This document shows positions 49,182 through 58,563 of a stretch of DNA of 64,000 bases, piece by piece; position 1 is the first letter of the stretch; the number at the start of each line of letters is the position of its first letter. The stretch lies in NCBI RefSeq assembly GCF_006715095.1, contig NZ_VFMO01000001.1, forward strand, positions 434,001 to 498,000, written 5' to 3'. The position numbers were made by a program, and so were the translations under genes. This DNA is from Yimella lutea (lineage in GTDB: Bacteria > Actinomycetota > Actinomycetes > Actinomycetales > Dermatophilaceae). The notes below the pieces were generated by a model. That model searched no databases and was not told the origin of the DNA. It saw only the letters and a list, made by a program, of their open reading frames with translations.

Positions 49182-52100
49182 ATGCCATCACTTCAGGACG
49201 CATACAGGACAAGGGACTTCGTCGTCCGAAGGCTCGAGGAAGATCTCCTCGGTGGTGAGTTCGACCAGGAACTCAGCGAAAAGCCGATGTCACGGTTCGT
49301 CGTCGGCGTGCTCTACCCCGACACGAGTTTTTCGTCGGTGGCCACTCCAGACACCCCCGAGGCCGATCAGGTCGACACTTCGAACGACGGGAACGCCGGC
49401 GCATCGGTGACCGAGGGACTCGACGACCCGGTCGTCTCACTTGCTCGGGTGAGGTACCCGCGCACGATGGGCCTGACGTTCGCGGGCGATCCGACGCAGG
49501 GGCGGACGGTGACCCTGACGGTGACCGCAGCGAGGTACCGGCAGATCGCCTCGGAGCCGGACGAGCGCTGGGTTCGTGAAGAGGTCGCCCCAGACCCGAT
49601 CGAAATCGACCTGACTGTTCCCGCCAACCGTGATGTCGAGCTTGTTCCGGGTCTGGATCTCAGGATCGTCGTACGTCAGGCGGACGACGAGGTGGTGGCG
49701 GTGACCGTTGCCTTGGTGAATTCGGCCGTCGCCGAACCGGGTGACAAGGACGGTGCCTGTTGGTTCCGTCCGTGTATCACCGTGTCCGCGCCGGAGGGTG
49801 TGCTCTGCGCCCGTCGTGAAACGGTCGTTGCCGGCCTGGACGACGACGAGGTGAAGGCACAGCACCTGCTGTTCAGCGATGTGAAGTCCTATGCGATCGG
49901 CCACGGCTGCGCAGTCGAGTGGGACGACGCTCAGGCAACATCCATCTCGACCACCTTCCTTCCTCGGCACGAACTCCTGCTGAGTGACCCGGGCGGTCTT
50001 GATTCCGTCGATCTGAGAATGACGCACCTGGCGGACTCCACGACGTTCGGCGAACTGGAGTCGCTGGTCGAGGACTACAGGCGCTGGATCGATGGCCTGT
50101 CCGACGACGACCTGTCGGCCGACGACTCGAACGCCCTCGACCGCCACAAGACAGAGGCCGGCGCGGCCGCCGACCGAATGCTGCGTGGAATCAACCTGCT
50201 CCGTACGAACGACGATGTGCGGCAGGCATTCCGATTGATGAACCTGGCGATGGCCCAGCAGCGGAGCCGTCAGGAATTTCATCGAAACGGCGGCATCGGC
50301 GATCCGTCGCAGGCGGATGTCGAGAAGGCGGGATGGCGTCCCTTCCAGATCGCCTTCATCCTCGTGAACCTCGAGGGGCTCGCTGTCGCCGACTCAGCCG
50401 AACGCGAGCTCGCCGACCTGCTCTGGTTTCCAACCGGTGGTGGAAAGACGGAGGCATACCTCGGCCTCGTCGCGATCTCGATCATGCTTCGCCGCATCCG
50501 TGATCCGAAGGCAGCCGGCGTCTCCGTTCTCATGCGGTACACGCTGCGCCTGCTGACGCTCCAGCAGTACCAACGAGCGACCGGACTGATCTGTGCGCTG
50601 GAGGATCTGCGCTTGCGTGAGCTCCCGACCACCAAGCCGATCAGCATCGGCCTGTGGGTAGGACAGGCATCGACACCGAACAAGCTCGAGGATGCCAACC
50701 GCGCGCTCCGCCGAGCCAACAGACACAACCCGGCCGACGATGTCGAGGACGCGGCGGATCCGGTTCAACTCAGGCAATGTCCCTGGTGCGGAACGGAATT
50801 GACGCACAAACAGTACAAAGTGGCCTACGGTCGGATGACCGTGTCCTGCCGCAACACGGGTTGTCGGTTCCACAACGAGCTTCCGGTGTGGATCGTCGAC
50901 GAGGACGTCTACCGGGAGCGTCCGTCGCTGCTGATCGGCACGGTCGACAAGTTCGCAATGATGCCGTGGAAGCGTGATGTCGGGAATCTGTTCGGCACCG
51001 AGGGTTCGACGACCGGCAGTCACGCCGACCCGCCGCCGGACCTGATCGTCCAGGACGAACTCCATCTCATCAGCGGCCCCTTGGGCACCGTGGTCGGTCT
51101 GTACGAGACCGCTGTCGATGCGGCGTGCAGTCGTCCGCATCGTCCGAAGGTGGTCGCGTCGACCGCGACCATTCGTCGCGCGACCGACCAGGTGCGGGCG
51201 GTGTTCGCCCGCGAGGCGCGCCAGTTCCCGCCGCCTGGGCGTACCTATCGGCACTCCTACTTCGCGGTGGAGGCACCGAAGGAGGTCAAGGGGTCGCGTG
51301 AGTACGTGGGAGTCATGGGAGCCGGCACCAGCCACACGACCGTCATGGTTCGTGTCTATGCATCTCTGCTGCAGAGCGCGGCAGCCGTCGGTGCGGATGA
51401 TGAGACCGCCGACCTGTACTGGACGCTGCTGGGCTACTTCAACAGTCTGCGGGTGCTCGGTGGCGCGTTCATCCAGGTGATCGACGACGTCCCCATGGAG
51501 ATGCAGGTGATCGCCAACCGTCGTGGCGAGGACAGGCGAGAGCTGGCCGACCCGCGCGAGATGACCTCGCGCAAGAAGTCGAGCGAGATCCCGGAGGAAC
51601 TGAAGATCCTCGAGAAGCAGCGGGGCGAGGTCGACGCTGCCGACACGGTTCTGGCCACGAACATGATCTCGGTCGGAGTCGACGTCGATCGCCTTGGGCT
51701 CATGGCGGTGATGGGGCAACCGCAGACCACCGCGGAGTACATCCAGGCGACGTCTCGCGTCGGGCGCCGCATGCCGGGTCTCGTGGTCACCATGTTCAAC
51801 GCGGCTCGAAGCCGAGACCTGTCGCACTACGAGAATTTCGCCGGCTACCACCGGATGCTCTATCGGCACGTGGAGGCGACCGGTGCCACGCCCTTTGCTC
51901 CACGGGCGAGGGACAGAGCGCTGCACGGGGTTCTCGTTTCGATGGCCCGGCTCACCATCAAAGCTGCGGCGCCGGATCAGGCCGCGGGCAAGATCGAGGA
52001 CTGGAAACAGGAACTCGAACATTGTGTCGACGAGATCGTGCGTCGGGTCGATGTCGTGAGGTCGGGTTCGTCCTACAGCCCGGATGACGAGTCCCCCGAC

Positions 52101-52364
52101 AAGGTGCGCGACGAACTGGACGAACTCATCGGAAACTGGATGAACGACGCATACAAGATCGACCACTATCCCGGTTGGTTCGACAAACGAGTCGGAGCAC
52201 TCATCCAGGAGGCCTCCCGGGCGGTCAGCGCCGACGACGACGTGTCGCCGAACTTCCCGGTCACCGAAACTCCATGGCCGACGCTCACCAGCATGCGCGA
52301 CGTCGACGCCGAATCCACTCTGTTCTTCGTCCGGACGAGAGGTAGGAGCTCCCGTGAGCGCTAA
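49182..52364 (+). CDS. drmA: DrmA, SF2 helicase of DISARM
   Basis: The 1060-residue protein matches DrmA. The N-terminal ~400 residues are not a known fold by eye. The helicase has Walker A FPTGGGKTE at ~416-424, motif Ia LMRYTLRLLTLQQYQRATGL, a Cys-rich insertion with CPWCGTELTHK and CRNTGCRFHNE (zinc ribbon), motif II as DELH at 625-628 (VQDELHLISGPLGTVV), ASTATIRRA as motif III and QATSRVGRR at ~855 as motif VI. DrmA and DrmB form the DISARM core that recognises phage DNA, favouring ends or ssDNA overhangs in studied systems. It overlaps drmB by 11 bases. Confidence 0.93.
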   Translation: MPSLQDAYRTRDFVVRRLEEDLLGGEFDQELSEKPMSRFVVGVLYPDTSFSSVATPDTPEADQVDTSNDGNAGASVTEGLDDPVVSLARVRYPRTMGLTFAGDPTQGRTVTLTVTAARYRQIASEPDERWVREEVAPDPIEIDLTVPANRDVELVPGLDLRIVVRQADDEVVAVTVALVNSAVAEPGDKDGACWFRPCITVSAPEGVLCARRETVVAGLDDDEVKAQHLLFSDVKSYAIGHGCAVEWDDAQATSISTTFLPRHELLLSDPGGLDSVDLRMTHLADSTTFGELESLVEDYRRWIDGLSDDDLSADDSNALDRHKTEAGAAADRMLRGINLLRTNDDVRQAFRLMNLAMAQQRSRQEFHRNGGIGDPSQADVEKAGWRPFQIAFILVNLEGLAVADSAERELADLLWFPTGGGKTEAYLGLVAISIMLRRIRDPKAAGVSVLMRYTLRLLTLQQYQRATGLICALEDLRLRELPTTKPISIGLWVGQASTPNKLEDANRALRRANRHNPADDVEDAADPVQLRQCPWCGTELTHKQYKVAYGRMTVSCRNTGCRFHNELPVWIVDEDVYRERPSLLIGTVDKFAMMPWKRDVGNLFGTEGSTTGSHADPPPDLIVQDELHLISGPLGTVVGLYETAVDAACSRPHRPKVVASTATIRRATDQVRAVFAREARQFPPPGRTYRHSYFAVEAPKEVKGSREYVGVMGAGTSHTTVMVRVYASLLQSAAAVGADDETADLYWTLLGYFNSLRVLGGAFIQVIDDVPMEMQVIANRRGEDRRELADPREMTSRKKSSEIPEELKILEKQRGEVDAADTVLATNMISVGVDVDRLGLMAVMGQPQTTAEYIQATSRVGRRMPGLVVTMFNAARSRDLSHYENFAGYHRMLYRHVEATGATPFAPRARDRALHGVLVSMARLTIKAAAPDQAAGKIEDWKQELEHCVDEIVRRVDVVRSGSSYSPDDESPDKVRDELDELIGNWMNDAYKIDHYPGWFDKRVGALIQEASRAVSADDDVSPNFPVTETPWPTLTSMRDVDAESTLFFVRTRGRSSRER

Positions 52365-54066
52365 GCGTGCAGGACGTGGTCGCCGCAGCAGCATGGTGTC
52401 GACCTTCGGGATCGGATCGCTGTTCCCCGCCGAGAACGAGAGCGTGATGATCTGCGGTCTCGACGACTGGCCCAAGGGCCCGGAGGTGCTCGAGCCACGG
52501 CTGGCCGAGAGCATGGGTGTCCACACGTTCCGCCTGCCGGCCGCGGGAAGGAAAGCCGGCGATGTTCCGGTCGTCCGGTTCCCGGATTGGGCCTTCTGCC
52601 CGGACTGTCGTCGGCTCGACGTCTCATGGAAACTCGCGAGGGGTGACAGCCGACGCTGTGAATGCACCGGTGTCATCGCACCCTCGCGGTTCGTCGCCTG
52701 TTGCCCAAGAGGACATATCGACGATTTCCCGTATTTCGCGTGGGTGCACGGGCGGGGTAAACAGGACCGCGACGGTCACTCTCTGAAGCTCAACACCGAA
52801 GGACGATCGTCGGCGCTCGCGGACCTCGTCGTCGACTGCTCGTGCGGCAAGTCGCGCTCGCTTCAAGGAGCCTTCGACTTCAATGCACTGAAGGATGTCA
52901 CTTCGTGCTTCGGAAGGCGGCCTTGGTTGCCGGAAGAACCGAAGGACCCGGTGGACTGTGATCAGGTGCCACGCACCCTTCAACGCGGTTCCTCGAACGT
53001 CTGGTTCGCCTCGACCCGCTCCGCGATCTCCATTCCCTCGGTCCGCTCGCGGGCGCGCGATTTCGCCGAACGGAAGTTCCGCGACGCGAATCCGTCGAAG
53101 TCGAGCGAGGATCTCGCTGGGATGTTCCTGCCGCCGCCGGGTTGTTCGGTCGAAGACATCATCGAGGCCATCGACGAGATGCTCTCGCCCTCTGCCGGCC
53201 GCAAGCGGCGGCCCAGCGATGCAGAACTGCGCGCCGAGGAGTACCGCGCACTGGTCAACGGGCTGGACGAGGATCAGGAGGGAAGTCACCAATTTCTGTG
53301 CGTGGAGACCGACCTCACCGGCAGCGATGTGGACGAGGCCGTCGCGCAGATCTCCCGTGTCTCCCGGCTCCGGGAGGTACGTGCCCTGGCCGGATTCTCG
53401 CGGGTGACACCGAGCGCTCCCGAGGACCCGGATACCGGAGAGGCCATGCTGTCTCCGCTGAGTGTGTCCAAGGACATCGACTGGCTGCCGGCGGTCGAGG
53501 TGCTCGGGGAGGGTGTTTTCGTCCGACTCGACGAGGACAAGCTGACGCAATGGTCGAACACCACGTTCGCACGGGAGCGGGCACGACGACTCCTCGAGGT
53601 ACAGGAGCGCCTGCCCGCCACCTCGCTGGCCCGGCGCTTCGAGGTGAGCCAACGGACAATTGTTCTGCATACGCTTGCCCACGCCCTCGTCGACGAGTTC
53701 TCACTCACCGCTGGTTATCCGGCGGCGTCGCTGCGTGAACGCGTCTACGACGCCGAGAACCAAGCCGGTATTCTCATCTACACCGCGACGGCGGACAGCG
53801 CCGGAAGTCTCGGTGGGCTGGCTGCCCTCAGCGACCCCCATCGGTTCAATGGGATTCTTCGTTCGGCGATCAAGCGGGCGGAGTGGTGTACGAGCGACCC
53901 GGTCTGCATCGAGTCCGGCCCCACCGGAGTCGACGGCATGAACCTGTGCGCCTGCCACGCGTGCCTGCTGCTTCCCGAAACGAGTTGCGAGCGTTTCAAC
54001 GTCGTCCTCGATCGCGCCTGCCTCGTCGGCGCTGAAGGCGAGGACGGGCTGTTCTCTCACTTGTGA
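52354..54066 (+). CDS. drmB: DrmB, DUF1998 protein of DISARM
   Basis: The GTG at 52354 gives 570 residues. The N-terminus is the DrmB type: STFGIGSLFPAENESVMICG, then a zinc site with FPDWAFCPDCRRL, CECTGVIAPSRFVACCPRGH and DDFPYFAWVHG. The C-terminus is DUF1998: VLHTLAHALVDEFSLTAGYP from about residue 436, QAGILIYTATADSAGSLGGL, and Cys-rich CTSDPVCIES at 512-521 and CACHACLLLPETSCERFN. In DISARM, DrmB partners DrmA in a complex and is required for defence. Overlap with drmA and the 70-base gap to the next gene keep it in the operon. Confidence 0.93.
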   Translation: MSAKRAGRGRRSSMVSTFGIGSLFPAENESVMICGLDDWPKGPEVLEPRLAESMGVHTFRLPAAGRKAGDVPVVRFPDWAFCPDCRRLDVSWKLARGDSRRCECTGVIAPSRFVACCPRGHIDDFPYFAWVHGRGKQDRDGHSLKLNTEGRSSALADLVVDCSCGKSRSLQGAFDFNALKDVTSCFGRRPWLPEEPKDPVDCDQVPRTLQRGSSNVWFASTRSAISIPSVRSRARDFAERKFRDANPSKSSEDLAGMFLPPPGCSVEDIIEAIDEMLSPSAGRKRRPSDAELRAEEYRALVNGLDEDQEGSHQFLCVETDLTGSDVDEAVAQISRVSRLREVRALAGFSRVTPSAPEDPDTGEAMLSPLSVSKDIDWLPAVEVLGEGVFVRLDEDKLTQWSNTTFARERARRLLEVQERLPATSLARRFEVSQRTIVLHTLAHALVDEFSLTAGYPAASLRERVYDAENQAGILIYTATADSAGSLGGLAALSDPHRFNGILRSAIKRAEWCTSDPVCIESGPTGVDGMNLCACHACLLLPETSCERFNVVLDRACLVGAEGEDGLFSHL

Positions 54067-54136
54067 CCTCAGGGGCCGAGATATAGGCAGCACAACGCAA
54101 TTCGCATTCCGGAGCAGTCGAGGAGACCTGATTACG

Positions 54137-57100
54137 ATGCAACACATGCCGAGTGGAACCTTGACGATGGACAATCTCGCTCCGGGTTCCCTGGTGGTGG
54201 TGCGCGACGAGGAGTGGCTCGTCACGCAGGTCTCCCAGAACCGCGACGGCACGTTGATCACGGCCCAGGGGTTGTCCGAACTCGTCGCCGGCACAACGGC
54301 TCAGTTCAGTGAGGCGTTCGACGAGATCGAGGTCTTCGACCCGAAGCTGACGAAGGTCGTCGCCGACGATTCGCCGAACTATCGCCGCGCCCGCCTCTGG
54401 TTGGAGGCAACACTGCGGAAGACGCCGCTGCCGGTCGGTGACTCGACGCTCGCGGTCGCCGACGACATGCTGCTCGACCCGCTCGACTACCAGCGCAGCG
54501 CGGTCCGTAAGGCACTCGACCCCGAGATCCTGCGGCCGCGCATCCTGCTCGCTGACGCGGTCGGCCTGGGCAAGACCGTTGAGATCGGCATGATCCTGTC
54601 GGAGCTGGTGCGCCGTGGTCGAGGAGAACGCATTCTCATCGTCACCCCACGGCACGTGCTCGAACAGATGCAGCACGAGATGTGGACGCGGTTCGCGCTG
54701 CCGTTCGTCCGGCTCGACTCGGTCGGCATCCAACAGGTGCGACGCCGGCTTCCGGCGACTCGCAACCCCTTCAGTCTCTACAAACGGGCGATCATCTCGA
54801 TCGACACCTTGAAGAGCGATCGCTATCTCGCCCATCTGCGCAAGCACCACTGGGACGCCGTGGTCATCGACGAGTCCCACAACATCACCGGGGCGACTCA
54901 GAACAACCGGCTCGCGAATGTCCATGCACCGCAGACCGATGCACTGATCCTGGCGAGCGCCACTCCGCACAACGGTAAGAAGGAGTCCTTCGCCGAGTTG
55001 ATGCGGCTGCTCGAGCCGACAGCCGTCGGGCCCGACGTTGAGATCGACCCCGCCGACATCAAGCGGCTGGTCGTACGGCGTCACCGGCACTCCCCGGAGG
55101 TCGCGAGCGTGGTCGGCGCCGATTGGGCCGAGCGGACGGAGCCGCAGAACATCCTGGTGCCCGCGTCCGCCGAGGAGAACGCGATCGCTCAGGAGATCGC
55201 CGACCACTGGATCTACGGCGACTCGAAGCGGACCGGTGCCGAGCAACTGTTCGGCTGGACGTTGGCCAAGGCGTTCCTGTCGTCACCCGTCGCTTTGGCC
55301 GAGACGGCGAAGGCACGGATCAAGCGCGCCGAGAATCTGTCCGTCTCGGACACCGAATCGCTCGAACGTCTCGTCGAGCTCGGCGAGAAGGCTCAGGGCA
55401 AGGTCAGGAAGTACGGCGCACTGCTCGGCGAGCTCGACCGCATCGGAATCGGTTCATCGTCGAGCGAGCGAGTGGTCATCTTCGCCGAGCGGATCGCGAC
55501 GCTTCACTGGTTGCGCGACAGGATCATCAAGGACCGAAAGATGTCCGATGGCCAGGTGGGTGTTCTGCACGGTGGGCTGAGCGACGTCGAGCAGCAGGAG
55601 ATCGTCGAGTCCTTCAAGCAGGAGGGCTCTGCCATTCGCGTGCTCGTCACCGGCGACGTCGCCAGCGAGGGTGTGAACCTCCACCGTCAGTGCCACGAAC
55701 TCATCCATTTCGACATTCCGTGGTCGCTCATCCGGATCGAACAGCGCAACGGACGTATCGACCGTTACGGCCAGAAGCACCCGCCACGGATCACCACCCT
55801 GCTCCTGCAACCGAGCGACGAACGGTTCTCCGGTGATGTTCGTGTGTTGCGCTCGCTGATGGAGAAGGAGCACGAAGCACACAAGGCACTCGGTGACACC
55901 GCTTCCCTCATGGGTCAGACCGTGCGATCGCGCAGCACAAGGCCGAGGTCGAGGAACTGCGTCATCGGAAGAAGGCGGTGGTGGCGAGCATCCCCGACCT
56001 GCGGGAGAAGGCCGAGCTGCCGGCCGCGAGCGACGACAAGGCCGCTTATCGATCGGCGATCGGCACTCGCAAGCTGCTCCAGGCTGTTCTGTCGGACATG
56101 AACAACGCCCCGTGGATCGGTGGGCTGGAGATGCGTGGCCTGCTGCCCAACTCTCCTTGCTCGACGACAAGGTGGAACTCGACGTCCAGATCTCCTGGAT
56201 CGATCCCGATACCGAGCGCTTCGGAAGCGACTCGATGGTGATCGATCGAGGATCGGCCCGAGCCCTCACCGAACTCGCGCCCGGCACCAGCCTCTACGCG
56301 CACGGCCTGGAGATGCGGGTCGACGGTATCGAGGTCAGCCAGGATCAGACCGAGATCGCCACCCACGTCCTGTGCAACACCTGCGGCCATCACGCGACCG
56401 TGACACCGACGTCCCCGTCGCCCGGCTCGTGCCCGCAGTGCGGCAGTGCAGGCATCGCGGACACCGGTCAGCCCTTCGAAGCCGTCCGGCTGAGACGAGT
56501 GTTCTCGGAGATCCGTCGTTACGACGCCAAGATCAGCGACAACAGCGACGAGCGGCACTCGACCCGGTTCGAGGTGTTGACGGCCGTCGACTTCGATCCC
56601 GCCAGGCTCGTCGGGCAGTGGTCGGTGGAGCAGGTCGGCCTCGGGGTGCCCCATTACCGCCGGTTGCCGGTGCGCTGGTTCAACCTCGGACGCTCGACGA
56701 ACGCACCCAGCACTCGAATGCTCGCCGGCCGTGAACTGGCCGCGCCACTGTTCCGGGTCTGTGCTGCATGCGGAAAGCTCGACGGCGCTGCGGGCACCAA
56801 TTCGCCCAGAGAACACCGTGGCTGGTGTACGCATCGCACGTCCACGACCGAACACACGCGACAGCTCGCGTTGTACCGCGAGTTGATGACCCAGGGTGTG
56901 GCCATCAGTCTGCCGCCCAGCGTCACGGCCGACCCTTACAGCGTCCCGAGCCTTCAGGCTGCGTTGCTGCTCGGTCTGCGGGAGACGATGGGCGGATCGC
57001 CCGACCATTTGCGTATCGAGGTCGTTCCCCATCCACTCGGCGATGCCGAAGGCAATGTGCGCGACGCGCTTCTCCTGCACGACACGGTGCCCGGAGGAAC

Positions 57101-58559
57101 CGGCTACCTGACGGATCTGGTCTCGCCGGCTCGGCTCTGGGCGATCCTCGTTCGTGCCGCTCGTGCGCTCGAGGACTGTCCGTGTCAGTTCGAGGACCGC
57201 GCCTCCTGCCACCGCTGTCTGCTGCCGTTCACCCGATTCCCTTCCGTTGCAACTCGACTGGACGCGATCCGGGCACTCCGTGTCCTGCTCGCGACCGACG
57301 CCGAGCAGTCGTTCGCTGCACTGGAACTGGACGACCCGTCGTGGAGCGTGGTCGACAAACCGGTCGACCCGGGTTGGGGCGAGTCGAGCTTCGAACAACA
57401 GTTCCGAACGAAGTTCGCCGAGCGCATGGACGGCGTCGCCCCGGTGAAGCAGGTGACCGGCACCAACGGCGTCGAGCTCCGCATTTCGGCAGCGTCCCGG
57501 GAGTGGGTGCTGCGCCCGCAGGTACTGACCCACGGGACACGTCCGGACTTCATGCTCACGGCGCCCGGCGTCCCCGACTACGCGATCTACACGGACGGCA
57601 AGGCGTTCCATGCGTCCGCCGTCCACAACAACCTCGCGGATGATGCGGTCAAGCGGGAGGTCTTGCGAGCCAAGGGGATTCGAGTCATCTCGATTCCATG
57701 GTCGGACCTCGACGAACCGCCGGCCCCGGAGTGGCTCGATGAAGGCCTCGTCTCCAAGCGGATGGCCACCCCGGTCGGTGCCGGCATCTCGAAGGCCGCA
57801 CGGGACGAACTCGTGGCGGGTTCGTTGGGCCTGCTGACGGGCGTCGTCAGCGATCCATTGTCGGCACCCCGTGGAGTGCTTGCGCGTGTGCTTCCTCTGT
57901 TGTTGTCCCAGCAACCGGGCGGTGGCTCACGCTCGATCCATCCCGACGAGGACCTTGCTTCTGTCGCAGCGGAACTTGTCGCCGATGCCGATCGGGAGTT
58001 TCCGTCCAACGGCCCGAAGGCGATCGTGTACCGGATGCCGCACGTCGCGCTGGTTGCGCGCATCCAAGGCATCAGCGCCACCGAAGTCGCACTCGTCCTG
58101 GACGACTCCGACGAGGCATTGGCGGACCCGTCCCACGCGCAGTCCTGGCGGGAGTGGCTGCGACTTTCGAACGTCCTCGCCCACGCGGCCGACATCGACG
58201 CGCGGATCACCGTCACCTCACTGGTCGGTGGCGAACAGTCTGCGCAGCCGTCAGCGACGCTCTCCGGCGATTGGGCCGGCGTGGACCTCGGTGACGTCGG
58301 ACCGTCGGTGGTCGAAGCCGTCGGCGCGATGTCGCAGGCGGGTCTGCCTTCGGCGGACATGATGGTCGAACTCTCCGGTGTCATGGCCGACGCCGTCTGG
58401 CGCGAACGGAAGCTGGTGCTGCTCGACGGCGAAGCTCCCGACGAGGACGCCGACGAGCTTCGTGGTCGCGGCTGGACCGTGCTCCGAGCGACCGCCGATT
58501 CCGACCTCGGTGCACTCATCGACGAAGTCCGCGCCGTTCTGATCGACAGCAGGAAGTGA
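54137..58559 (+). pseudogene. drmD: DrmD-like SNF2 helicase with DUF1998-like and PD-(D/E)XK-like parts, two frameshifts
   Basis: The first frame (from ATG 54137) encodes an SNF2/HepA-type helicase: DAVGLGKT at ~140-147, VVIDESHNIT with DESH at ~245-248, SATPHNGKK, and helicase-C with ASEGVNLHRQCHELIHFDIP and QRNGRIDRYGQKHPPR. Adding one G to GGG at 55912-55914 continues to SDRAIAQHKAEVEELRHRKK; adding one C to CCC at 56146-56148 continues to SLLDDKVELDVQISWIDPDT. The repaired protein has about 1474 residues. Its third part has Cys pairs (CNTCGHHATV), DUF1998-like VPGGTGYLTDLVSPARLW and CPCQFEDRASCHRCLLPF, and a nuclease-like RPDFMLTAPGVPDYAIYTDG followed by Lys (PD and DGK). As sequenced it is split into 654- and up to 888-codon frames. 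Confidence 0.82.
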
Positions 58560-58563
58560 CCCG

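Noticed and set aside
55893..56163. An ATG at 55893 as the start of a separate 888-codon gene
   Set aside because: The first ~85 codons are in the wrong frame for the coding signal, which lies in the other two frames. Recognisable protein resumes only at SLLDDKVELD near 56155, so it is the 3' part of the drmD-like gene.
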